A stretch of DNA of 53,756 nt. Source: Flavobacteriales bacterium. Lineage in GTDB: Bacteria; Bacteroidota; Bacteroidia; Flavobacteriales_E; Vicingaceae. Position numbers and translations under genes: made by a program. The notes under the pieces are model-generated. The model worked only from the letters and a program-made list of their open reading frames with translations. It was not told where the DNA came from and did not search any database. Each line of letters opens with the position of its first letter. Positions within the stretch are counted from its first letter, which is position 1. Positions 1 through 8,061 of this stretch are shown here, piece after piece. The DNA lies in assembly GCA_018608405.1 (NCBI GenBank), contig JABAZP010000021.1:1-53756 (forward strand), read 5' to 3'.

Positions 1-6
1 AAAAAA

Positions 7-35
7 AAGCCTTCTTCACATTGAAGAAGGCTTTT
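7..35 (-). terminator. Terminator of the M1 peptidase unit
   Basis: A near-perfect hairpin (AAGCCTTCTTCA, loop CAT, TGAAGAAGGCTT) lies just past the stop codon of the M1 peptidase. Read on the minus strand it is followed by a run of U from bases 1-8, so it looks like an intrinsic terminator for the minus-strand unit at 39-3702. Confidence 0.8.
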
Positions 36-38
36 AAA

Positions 39-2336
39 TTATTTAGAACGTTTTGCCTTTTGCATTTCGTTTTCCGATTCTCTTGTTTTTTGCTGATACA
101 ATTCAAAACGGGAAGGCACAACCTTAGCAGGCCAGTAATTATTTGAACGATCAACATCAGCTGTCTCTAAATTAGGGTCTAGGTTAATAGACTTTACTTC
201 CTTTTCAAACCAGAATACTTTTCTAGCTGTTTGGTTTCCCATTTTCCAAATTTCTGCAGGTATGTATTCTTTTTGGCTAGAGCCATCTGTAAATGTAAAT
301 TCTAGAATAATTGGCATAACCAAGCCTCCAACAAGCTCAAAGTTTAGCTCATAAAAGTTATTTCTATTTAAAAGCATCTTTTTCTCTTCAGAAGAAAGCT
401 TATCAATGTACTTTTTGTAATCTGATTTATCAAGGTTGGTTACATTGTATTTATCAAAAGTGTTATAAAAATCTTTTGCACTTGGGTCTAATTCTACAAC
501 GGTGTTTTTAGCATTTCCTTTATTTCGAACGTCACCTATAAAATCCTCGCTGTTGTCTTCCATTTTTTTATCAAAAGCTTTTTGGTTTTCAGGGTTTTTA
601 TCGCTAATCTGCATCCACTTTACATCGTTTAATGCTATATCACAATGATCTGTAGAAAAGAACCAACCTCTCCAGAACCAGTCTAAATCGGTTCCTGATG
701 CATCTTCCATAATTCTAAAGAAATCAGCAGGAGTAGGGTGCTTAAACTTCCACGTTTGGGCGTATTGCTTGAAAGCATAGTCAAATAATTCCCTTCCCAT
801 AATTGTCTCGCGCAAGACGTTTAAGGCCGTTGCTGGTTTGCCGTATGCATTGTTGCCAAATTGAAAAATCGATTCTGAATTAGTCATGATAGGAGTAATG
901 TTGCTTTTGTCACCCTTCATGTAGTCTACAATTTTGTAGGCAGGACCTCTTCTTGAAGGGTAATTAACGTCCCATTCCATTTCAGCTAAATATTGACAAA
1001 AAGTATTCAAGCCTTCGTCCATCCACGTCCATTGTCTTTCATCAGAATTTACAATCATTGGGAAAAAGTTATGACCCACTTCATGTATAATGACCGAAAT
1101 CACACCATATTTTAATCGGGCAGTATAAGTGCCGTCTTTTTCTGGTCTTCCATAATTGAAACAAATCATAGGGTATTCCATTCCTATGCTTTTAGAATTC
1201 ACAGAAATAGCAACAGGGTAGGGATAATCGAATGTTGTATTAGAGTAACTTCTTAAAGTATGCGCTACAGCTTTTGTAGAATAGTCTTCCCAAACTGGGT
1301 TTCCCTCTTTAGGGTAATAACTCATGGCCATCACTGTTCTTTCGCCAAACTGAACTCCAATTGCGTCCCACATGAATTTTCGTGAAGAGGCAAAGCCAAA
1401 ATCTCTTACATTTTCAGCATGGTACACCCATGTTTTCTTACCTGTAGCTTTTTTCTTTTCAATTTTCTCTGCTTCAGCTTGAGTGGTGATTAATACTGGT
1501 TGTTCAGCTGTTTTTGCCTGCTCTAGCCGTTCAATTTGCTTACTAGTCAATACTTTGTCGGGGTTTTGTAAAACTCCTGTTGATGCAATAGTGTGATCCT
1601 CGGGAACAGTAATACTTACCTTATAATCTCCAAAAGGTAAGGTAAACTCCCCACGTCCTAAAAACTGTTTGTTTTGCCATCCTTCAACATCATTATAGAC
1701 TGCCATTCTTGGAAAAAACTGCGCAATGGTATATAAGTAGTTATCTTCATCTTCGAAGTACTCATAGCCGGATCTGCCTCCAATTTGCATTCTGTCGTTA
1801 ATGTTGTACCACCATTTAATTTTAAAGGAAAAACTTTCTCCTGACTTCAGCGGCTCATCTAAGTCAATGCGCATCATGGTTTTATTCACAGTGTAGTTTA
1901 GATCTTTATCGTCTATTCCTTTTACGAAATCTAACTTAAACCCGCCATCGAAATCATTCATCATTCGTTTTAGATTGTCGAAAGACATGCTTTCGCCTAT
2001 GCTACTTTGTGCTATTTTTTTGGTGTCAGAGTCTTTCGCTCTCATGTTTTGATCTAGCTGCACCCATAAGTAGGGTAATGCATCAGGTGACATGTTATGG
2101 TAGGTAATGGTTTCTTCACCGGACAGGATTTGCTTATTGTCATCCAGTTCAATGTTCATGACATAGTCAGCTTTTTGCTGGTAGTACTCGTGACCGGGAA
2201 AACCTGCTGCTGTTCTATACGAGTTGGGTGTTGGTAATTCTTGTTTTAATTGTCTGAATGGATTTTTATTGGTGCTCTCTTGAGCGTTTGCAATAAGTCC
2301 TAAAGCACAGAGTGCTACTGTCAGAATTTTTTTCAT
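39..2336 (-). CDS. Secreted M1 family metallopeptidase
   Basis: The product has 765 residues and an N-terminal signal peptide ending near residue 19. It carries the gluzincin zinc site: HEVGH with H418, E419 and H422, and the third ligand E441 in WMDEGL, exactly 18 residues after the second histidine, as in M1 aminopeptidases. The exopeptidase motif GxMEN is changed to GMEYP, so true aminopeptidase activity is less certain than zinc binding. M1 enzymes usually trim N-terminal residues from peptides; this one should act in the periplasm or at the surface. It is the last gene of a minus-strand unit and is followed by a hairpin terminator. It ends in a basic tail with no T9SS sorting domain. Confidence 0.9.
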   Translation of the reverse strand: MKKILTVALCALGLIANAQESTNKNPFRQLKQELPTPNSYRTAAGFPGHEYYQQKADYVMNIELDDNKQILSGEETITYHNMSPDALPYLWVQLDQNMRAKDSDTKKIAQSSIGESMSFDNLKRMMNDFDGGFKLDFVKGIDDKDLNYTVNKTMMRIDLDEPLKSGESFSFKIKWWYNINDRMQIGGRSGYEYFEDEDNYLYTIAQFFPRMAVYNDVEGWQNKQFLGRGEFTLPFGDYKVSITVPEDHTIASTGVLQNPDKVLTSKQIERLEQAKTAEQPVLITTQAEAEKIEKKKATGKKTWVYHAENVRDFGFASSRKFMWDAIGVQFGERTVMAMSYYPKEGNPVWEDYSTKAVAHTLRSYSNTTFDYPYPVAISVNSKSIGMEYPMICFNYGRPEKDGTYTARLKYGVISVIIHEVGHNFFPMIVNSDERQWTWMDEGLNTFCQYLAEMEWDVNYPSRRGPAYKIVDYMKGDKSNITPIMTNSESIFQFGNNAYGKPATALNVLRETIMGRELFDYAFKQYAQTWKFKHPTPADFFRIMEDASGTDLDWFWRGWFFSTDHCDIALNDVKWMQISDKNPENQKAFDKKMEDNSEDFIGDVRNKGNAKNTVVELDPSAKDFYNTFDKYNVTNLDKSDYKKYIDKLSSEEKKMLLNRNNFYELNFELVGGLVMPIILEFTFTDGSSQKEYIPAEIWKMGNQTARKVFWFEKEVKSINLDPNLETADVDRSNNYWPAKVVPSRFELYQQKTRESENEMQKAKRSK

Positions 2337-2369
2337 AAATGGGATTTTGAATGGTGTGATAAGAAGGAT

Positions 2370-2885
2370 TTAAAACTCCTTACTTATATTTTCTTTAAAT
2401 AAGGTAAAGCTTATTACTTCTTCCTCTTTTGTGTAGTTGACTTTATTGGTTTGTTCATTAAAATAGTCGAATAACATTGAATTGGTCAAAAGTGTTTGGT
2501 CCTTCACTTTAAAGTTTTTTACTTGGAGGTAAATCCACGCGTAGTCTTTATCTACTTCTTTACCAATAAAAGTTACAGGTAAGGAGCCCTTTGATTGTTC
2601 AACAAAAAAATGAGTTCCTACGTAAGCTTTTATGAATTCATTGGATTTAGGGTGTTCTTTTTCAGTCCCTAGGAAACATTTTATTTCACGTTCTCTTTCT
2701 AGAACTAGCTCTAGATCATCAACAAATAATTTCATGCTAATTTGCAACGACTTTGTCGTGGGATTGTACTCCATGTCGGTGATACTCATATAAAATTTAT
2801 GAGCGTTGGCACTATTACCAAGAAAGAGTGTAATAGAAAAGAGAAGTACTAAAGCAACGTGGAATTTGTTATTCGTCCTCATCAT
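2370..2885 (-). CDS. DUF6702-type exported protein
   Basis: The product has 171 residues with an N-terminal signal peptide ending at about residue 28 (SANA|HKFYMS). The mature part starts with the HKFYMS segment that I associate with DUF6702 proteins, small periplasmic beta-rich proteins that commonly sit beside M1 peptidases in Bacteroidota. No catalytic motif is visible and the function is unknown. The start overlaps the 3' end of the upstream TPR-like gene by 17 bases in another frame, and the M1 peptidase follows after 33 bases, so the three genes are probably co-transcribed and the first two translationally coupled. A second ATG lies directly after the first. The family name is from memory. 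Confidence 0.75.
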   Translation of the reverse strand: MMRTNNKFHVALVLLFSITLFLGNSANAHKFYMSITDMEYNPTTKSLQISMKLFVDDLELVLEREREIKCFLGTEKEHPKSNEFIKAYVGTHFFVEQSKGSLPVTFIGKEVDKDYAWIYLQVKNFKVKDQTLLTNSMLFDYFNEQTNKVNYTKEEEVISFTLFKENISKEF

Positions 2886-3702
2886 CTTCTATATCGTCGC
2901 TTCTAAAGGTTTTGTAAATTGTTTCAGACTCTTTTTTACGATCTTCTTTTGAAATTATTTCATCTTGCTTCATGTATTTCATGAAAATCTCTTTCAATTT
3001 CAATGCATCGTCTACATCCTTTTGGGTTGGGTTGTATTTATAAGCTTTGAAATATTGATCGTACTCGCCACTTTTAACTATAAGTTCAAATTCATCCAAT
3101 GCGTCAATGAGGGTGGGTGTTGAAACTGGGTCAGGCACATATTCAGCATTTAAGTTCTCCATTGCAAACAGGATACTTTTTACGCCTTCTCCGATGTTTC
3201 TTGATTTTATTTCATAAACCCCTTTCATTAACCAAACGGCGTAATCATCTGGAGAAAATCGTGTTACATTTTTAAGGTAATAAGTAGCCTTACGGTAATT
3301 TTCATTGTCATAATATATTTCTGATACAGTTATGACACTGTCTTTTAATATTGATAGAAATTCCTTGGCCGTTTCATAAACTTCTAGGTTTTCCTCTGGC
3401 TTGTCCTTGTATTTTGTTAATTTATAAGCAGCTTTGAATGATTCTTTCAATGCTTTTGGATAATCTTCTTGTAGTTCCGGAGTGCTTGCAATCTCAAAAT
3501 ACGCTTGAGATAAATAGTAATAGACCCACGCATTTTTTCTATAATCTGAGTCTTCCTTCAGCTTTTCTGCCTTATCGGCGGCATCTTCATATTCCCCGTC
3601 TACCATTAAAAAGGTTATTTTACCCAATTTTTTATCCTCTGGTTGAGCAATAAGTAATTGAACAGAAAGGTATAGAATAGATAATATCAGTAGTTTCTTC
3701 AT
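2869..3702 (-). CDS. Exported TPR-like protein of unknown function
   Basis: The product has 277 residues, a signal peptide (cleavage near residue 19, LLIAQ) and two or three helix pairs that look like tetratricopeptide repeats, for example near residues 57-95 and 135-185. The C-terminus is strongly acidic (SDDIEDDEDE). TPR proteins usually serve as protein-interaction scaffolds; no partner can be named. It is the first gene of the minus-strand unit that ends with the M1 peptidase, and its stop lies inside the DUF6702-type gene. I do not recognise a specific family. Confidence 0.7.
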   Translation of the reverse strand: MKKLLILSILYLSVQLLIAQPEDKKLGKITFLMVDGEYEDAADKAEKLKEDSDYRKNAWVYYYLSQAYFEIASTPELQEDYPKALKESFKAAYKLTKYKDKPEENLEVYETAKEFLSILKDSVITVSEIYYDNENYRKATYYLKNVTRFSPDDYAVWLMKGVYEIKSRNIGEGVKSILFAMENLNAEYVPDPVSTPTLIDALDEFELIVKSGEYDQYFKAYKYNPTQKDVDDALKLKEIFMKYMKQDEIISKEDRKKESETIYKTFRSDDIEDDEDE

Positions 3703-3784
3703 GGCTTTAAATTATAACGTATAATTAAGAATTCTACCTCGAATTACAAAATCTGTACCGTTAATAGTTTTGAACTGTAAAGTG

Positions 3785-3792
3785 TAATTTTG
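3785..3792 (+). promoter_or_regulatory. Bacteroidota -7 box before the 175-residue membrane protein
   Basis: TAATTTTG matches TAnnTTTG and lies 11 bases before the ATG at 3804. The only TTG upstream (3770-3772) is closer than the usual 19-23 base spacing, so the -33 element is not clear. Confidence 0.45.
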
Positions 3793-3803
3793 AAAAAAAA
3801 ATA

Positions 3804-4331
3804 ATGAACAGAATTACACAGGAAAAAAAAGAGGAAGGAACGCTGATTAAGATTAAGGCTTATAGGGATGAGAGCAAGCAAAAGAACTTAACAGTGTGGT
3901 TGGTATTTTGGACGTTTTGTGGAATTGCAATTGGCTCGCAGTTATTTGTTGAAGGCAATAAAGAAATGAAGACTTTCATTACGGTATATATTGCCTTTTG
4001 GGCATACTTTGAATATACTGTCATTAAGGCGTTTAAATGGCGACAGAATGGTGAAGAGCAGTTTTTGATTACTGATGACTACGTTCATTATGGAAGAACG
4101 TATAATAATAGAGGTTTTTTAAAACCCCACCGGAAGGATTTAGTGAATACTGTTCGTGTTATCGACGAGGAAGTAGGAACGTTCGCGAAAATTTTTGGCA
4201 GTTCCTACTGGGTGGTTGGAGGTGAACGCCTTGCATTTACAGCAGGAGGTAAGGTAATTCCTTTTGGAATGCAACTAACCGACAAAGAGGTGAAGCAGTT
4301 AAAGACAAAATTGGATCAATTGATAGACTAA
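3804..4331 (+). CDS. Small two-helix membrane protein of unknown function
   Basis: The product has 175 residues: a charged N-terminus (about 1-28), two hydrophobic segments close together (about 30-48 and 58-75) and a soluble C-terminal domain of about 100 residues. This layout, a short loop between helices followed by a beta-rich soluble domain, resembles membrane-anchored PH-like proteins, but I see no diagnostic motif. It stands alone, divergent from the unit at 39-3702 and upstream of fabG, with its own -7 box. No function is proposed. Confidence 0.65.
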   Translation: MNRITQEKKEEGTLIKIKAYRDESKQKNLTVWLVFWTFCGIAIGSQLFVEGNKEMKTFITVYIAFWAYFEYTVIKAFKWRQNGEEQFLITDDYVHYGRTYNNRGFLKPHRKDLVNTVRVIDEEVGTFAKIFGSSYWVVGGERLAFTAGGKVIPFGMQLTDKEVKQLKTKLDQLID

Positions 4332-4426
4332 GTTGAAAGTAGGCGATGTCTGAATTATTTGGAACGTTATTGATGGAACGAGATATTATTAGGCCATCAA
4401 TTACAGCCAAACCATACAAGTTTAAT

Positions 4427-4434
4427 TACATTTG
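4427..4434 (+). promoter_or_regulatory. -7 box of fabG
   Basis: TACATTTG matches TAnnTTTG. It lies 15 bases before the ATG at 4450 and overlaps the TTG at 4432 that opens the longest frame, which argues that ATG 4450 is the true start. No clear -33 element was found. Confidence 0.5.
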
Positions 4435-4449
4435 GCTAAAATATTTTTT

Positions 4450-5196
4450 ATGAAATTACTAGAAGGAAAAGTAGCCTTGGTAACTGGCGCAACAAGAGGA
4501 ATAGGTAAGGGAATTGCTTTAAAATTGGCAGAAAATGGTGCAGACGTAGCATTCACTTTTGTATCCTCTCCGGAAAAGGCAAAAGAAGTTGAAAAAGAAG
4601 TAGCAGCCTTTGGCGTAAAAGCTATGGCCTTTCAATCCAATGCTGCAGACTTTGCAGCGGCAGAGCAGCTAATAGCGGATGTGAATGAAAACTTCGGTAG
4701 AATTGACATCGTTGTGAATAATGCCGGAATAACCAAAGACGGTTTGCTCATGCGCACGACGGAAGAGAATTGGGATGATGTGATGAATACCAACTTAAAA
4801 TCTGTATTCAACATCACTAAAAATGTGCAGCGGATTATGTTGAAGCAGCGTTCAGGTTCAATTATAAACCTTAGCTCCGTTGTGGGCGTCAGAGGCAATG
4901 CAGGGCAATCGAATTATGCGGCTTCAAAAGCAGGAATTATTGGTTTTACAAAATCTATCGCCCAAGAATTAGGAAGCAGAAACATTAGATGTAATGCAAT
5001 TGCACCCGGTTTTATTGCAACTGAGATGACGGCTGAATTAGGAGAAGAAACCATTAACGAATGGCTGAAATCTGTTCCTTTAAAGCGACCAGGTACAGCA
5101 GAAGATGTTGCCAATGCAGTGTTGTTCTTAGCTTCGGATTTATCAACTTATGTTTCAGGACAAACCTTGAATGTTTGTGGCGCCATGTTAACTTAA
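4450..5196 (+). CDS. fabG: 3-oxoacyl-ACP reductase FabG
   Basis: This is a short-chain dehydrogenase of 248 residues from ATG 4450, the usual FabG length. FabG reduces 3-oxoacyl-ACP with NADPH in fatty acid elongation. The cofactor motif TGATRGIG is at 12-19, NNAG at 90-93, the catalytic Asn in TNLKS at about 115, Ser in NLSS at 142-143, and YxxxK at Y156/K160. The C-terminus has the typical SGQTLNVCG segment. A longer frame opens at TTG 4432, but a -7 promoter box covers that codon and FabG proteins normally begin close to this ATG. The large VWA-like membrane gene follows after 14 bases and is probably co-transcribed. Confidence 0.93.
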   Translation: MKLLEGKVALVTGATRGIGKGIALKLAENGADVAFTFVSSPEKAKEVEKEVAAFGVKAMAFQSNAADFAAAEQLIADVNENFGRIDIVVNNAGITKDGLLMRTTEENWDDVMNTNLKSVFNITKNVQRIMLKQRSGSIINLSSVVGVRGNAGQSNYAASKAGIIGFTKSIAQELGSRNIRCNAIAPGFIATEMTAELGEETINEWLKSVPLKRPGTAEDVANAVLFLASDLSTYVSGQTLNVCGAMLT

Positions 5197-5210
5197 TTTG
5201 CGCTTAGTCA

Positions 5211-7289
5211 GTGAATATTGTTAGTCCTTATTCCATTTGGTATTTTGTTTTCTGCATCATCTTGGGCGCTACTTTAGCGTTTCTACTGTATAGAAAAGAT
5301 CAAAAGCTATCCGAATTTTCGAATATTATAATAGGACTCCTTTTTAGTTTGCGGTTGATTTGTATTTCTGTATTAGCAGCAATGCTACTTTCCCCAATGC
5401 TTAAGTATTTCAGCAAAACGTTGGAAAAACCAATTATAATCATCGCACAGGATAATTCAGGTTCTATGAACTTGGCAAGTGATTCAACTTTTGTGAAATC
5501 GGGCTTACAACAAGAACTTGTAGCAATAAAGACTTCACTTGAGAAAGACTATAGAGTAGAAAGCTACCTGTTCGATGAAAAGGTCAGTATTGAAGAAGAG
5601 TCACCGGATTTTAGTGGAAAAATCACAAATTTTGATGTGCTTTTTGAAAGCATAGAACAACGCTTTGTGAATAGAAATGTAGGAGGGCTGCTTTTAGTCT
5701 CAGATGGAATATATAATCAAGGAAACTCTCCAATTTATAGCACACAAACGTTAGCATTTCCAATATTTACGCTTGGTGTTGGCGATAACACGAAGTATGT
5801 TGATGTTCAAGTTCGAAACCTTAGAAGCAATAAGCTCGCTTTTTTAGGGAACGAGTTTCCAATTCAGTTTGATCTTAAAACTCAAAAGTGTAAAACTTCT
5901 TCTTTAAAATTTTCAGTTTTTAGAGGGGGTAAACAAATTAAAACGCAACAAGCCAATAATTTAAAACCAAATGGAATTGCTACTCAACGATTAGCACTTA
6001 AAGCGGAAGTAGTGGGCAAGCAACAATATACGATTGTTGTAGAATCTGTTGATGGAGAGAGAAATATACAAAATAATAGGATTAATTTTTACATCGACGT
6101 ATTAGATGGTCGTCAAAAGTTATTGCTATTAGGAATGGCGCCACATCCAGATTTAGGTGCGATAAAAGCTGGTATCAATTCAAACGAGAACTACGAATTA
6201 GTAAGCTCTATTTTTTCAGAATTTTCTGGTTCCTTCGATTCTTTTGATCTAGTAATTCTACACCAATCGGCAAATGGAAAAATCGTTCCTATAGGGCAGA
6301 GAATGAAAGATCTAATTGCTGAATCCAAACCTTTACTGTTAATGGGTGGAGGATGGAAAAACATTGAGTTAGTAAAGGATATTTCTGGTAAAAGTACTGG
6401 TAGAAATACCGTTAACGACGCTCAAGCTGAAGTAAACGAGTCATTTAGCCTATTTACCATTGATGCGGATGTACGTAAAGTAGAAAGCTTCCCACCCTTG
6501 ACAACTGAAGCGAATCAAATTGTAAAATCAAACGGGAATCAAACCTTACTTACACAGAAAATAGGAAGTGTCACAACATCTCATCCGTTGCTTTCTTTTT
6601 ACGAAATGCAAGATGTTAAATTGGGCCGTTTTAGTGGCGAAGGAATTTGGAAATGGCGCATGGCGAGTTACCAAGAGTTTGGGAGTCACGATGTATTTAA
6701 TCGGTTTATAGGCAAAGTGGTACAATACATTGCCATTAAATCAGACCGCAGTTTTTTTAGAGTAAGTACTGTAAATGAGCTTTATGAAAATGAAGCCATT
6801 AATTTTTCTGCTCAGCTTTTTAATCCTTCTTACGAATTGGTGAATGATGCTGACGTTAATTTAGAGTTGACCGACGAAGAAGGTAAGAACTTTACGTTTA
6901 TCTTGAATCGATCTGGGGAAAGCTATGAATTAAACATTCCTAGTTTGGAACCTTCAACTTACAGTTATACAGCCACTACTAACTTTCAAGGAAAAAGGTA
7001 TAGCGAAAAGGGTGTTTTTACAGTGAAGGAGCTGCGTTTAGAGGCTTTGGATACAGAAGCAAACCACCAGCTGTTATTACAATTGGCAAAACGCTCAAAT
7101 GGTGAAATGCTTGGACTTAATGAGTTGTCAAAATTTCCGGAAATTATAACCAATAGAGAAGATGTTACTTCTGTATCATACATGAATGAAGAAGTTCAAG
7201 ACATCATTAATCTAAAATGGATTTTCTTTCTACTCTTGATACTTTTGAGTGTTGAGTGGTTTATCCGAAAAAGGGGAGGAGCTTACTAG
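5211..7289 (+). CDS. Membrane protein with VWA-like MIDAS motif
   Basis: The product has 692 residues and a GTG start 14 bases after fabG. It has two N-terminal membrane helices (about 9-27 and 38-62), a VWA-type segment with the metal site DxSxS (D81, S83, S85) preceded by a hydrophobic strand, a long extracytoplasmic region, and a final membrane helix (about 668-684) with a short basic cytoplasmic end. This is the layout of large Bacteroidota membrane proteins with VWA and glutamine-amidotransferase-like folds, often described only as hypothetical. It sits tail to tail with batE, 5 bases apart, so it borders the Bat cluster. A role with the Bat proteins is inference from position and fold only. 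Confidence 0.8.
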   Translation: MNIVSPYSIWYFVFCIILGATLAFLLYRKDQKLSEFSNIIIGLLFSLRLICISVLAAMLLSPMLKYFSKTLEKPIIIIAQDNSGSMNLASDSTFVKSGLQQELVAIKTSLEKDYRVESYLFDEKVSIEEESPDFSGKITNFDVLFESIEQRFVNRNVGGLLLVSDGIYNQGNSPIYSTQTLAFPIFTLGVGDNTKYVDVQVRNLRSNKLAFLGNEFPIQFDLKTQKCKTSSLKFSVFRGGKQIKTQQANNLKPNGIATQRLALKAEVVGKQQYTIVVESVDGERNIQNNRINFYIDVLDGRQKLLLLGMAPHPDLGAIKAGINSNENYELVSSIFSEFSGSFDSFDLVILHQSANGKIVPIGQRMKDLIAESKPLLLMGGGWKNIELVKDISGKSTGRNTVNDAQAEVNESFSLFTIDADVRKVESFPPLTTEANQIVKSNGNQTLLTQKIGSVTTSHPLLSFYEMQDVKLGRFSGEGIWKWRMASYQEFGSHDVFNRFIGKVVQYIAIKSDRSFFRVSTVNELYENEAINFSAQLFNPSYELVNDADVNLELTDEEGKNFTFILNRSGESYELNIPSLEPSTYSYTATTNFQGKRYSEKGVFTVKELRLEALDTEANHQLLLQLAKRSNGEMLGLNELSKFPEIITNREDVTSVSYMNEEVQDIINLKWIFFLLLILLSVEWFIRKRGGAY

Positions 7290-7294
7290 GTTTG

Positions 7295-8056
7295 CTATAT
7301 TTCAGCTAAGTCATTCTTAACGATCCATCCTTGATTGCCATTTGGTAAGGACACTTTCATCCATTCCTCAGTCATGTCCTCGATTTTAACTTTCGTGCCT
7401 TCGTGCAAAACAAACAACTGTGAACTACCCGAAGATGGTGCACTCAAAATATCAACTGTCGAACTCATAATGATTGCATGAGTTGCTTTATTCGCGTAGT
7501 TTTTTTGGCTTGCAGCAAGTATCCAACATATTATTCCAATTAAAATGCCTGAAGAGAAGAGCGTGAAACCGAATTTACGGAAGCTTATGTTTTGACTTAG
7601 TTTATATACTCCAAATCCAATCAGTGCAAGAGCCAAAAAGCCAATCATAATTTTTGCCCAATTGTCGGCAGAAAACAAATTATAAATGGATTTCCACCAC
7701 CTGTAAATAAAGAGTTCAGGAATCTTTTCAATCTTATCAACCGTTCTGTCATTTGCAATTTTTAAATTATAAGCAGCGTCTTCCGCGGAAGGATTAATTT
7801 TTATCGCTTTCTCGTAATGCAAAATAGCCTCGGCAATTCGGTTTGTTTTAAATAAGCTATTGGCATAATTGTAATGTAAATCTGCTGAAGTATATTCTCT
7901 TTCAATCAATGCTTCGTAGCTTTTTGCCGCAAATTCATAGTCCCCGGCCTCATATGCAGAATTTGCTTCTTTCATTTGGTCTAACGCTTCGGTCTGTGCA
8001 ATACTAGTAGCACTAAATAAAAGAAAACCGATAAGGTATAATGTGACGTTTTTCAT
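7295..8056 (-). CDS. batE: BatE: TPR and SH3-like protein of the Bat cluster
   Basis: The product has 253 residues: a signal peptide (to about 20), TPR repeats (about 25-95), two membrane helices (about 135-153 and 162-182) and a C-terminal bacterial SH3-like domain (about 190-250) ending in GNQGWIVKNDLAEI. This order matches BatE. Bat proteins are linked to oxygen tolerance in Bacteroides and to envelope stress elsewhere, but their biochemistry is unresolved. It follows batD by 5 bases and is the last gene of the minus-strand cluster. Confidence 0.85.
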   Translation of the reverse strand: MKNVTLYLIGFLLFSATSIAQTEALDQMKEANSAYEAGDYEFAAKSYEALIEREYTSADLHYNYANSLFKTNRIAEAILHYEKAIKINPSAEDAAYNLKIANDRTVDKIEKIPELFIYRWWKSIYNLFSADNWAKIMIGFLALALIGFGVYKLSQNISFRKFGFTLFSSGILIGIICWILAASQKNYANKATHAIIMSSTVDILSAPSSGSSQLFVLHEGTKVKIEDMTEEWMKVSLPNGNQGWIVKNDLAEI

Positions 8057-8061
8057 AAAAT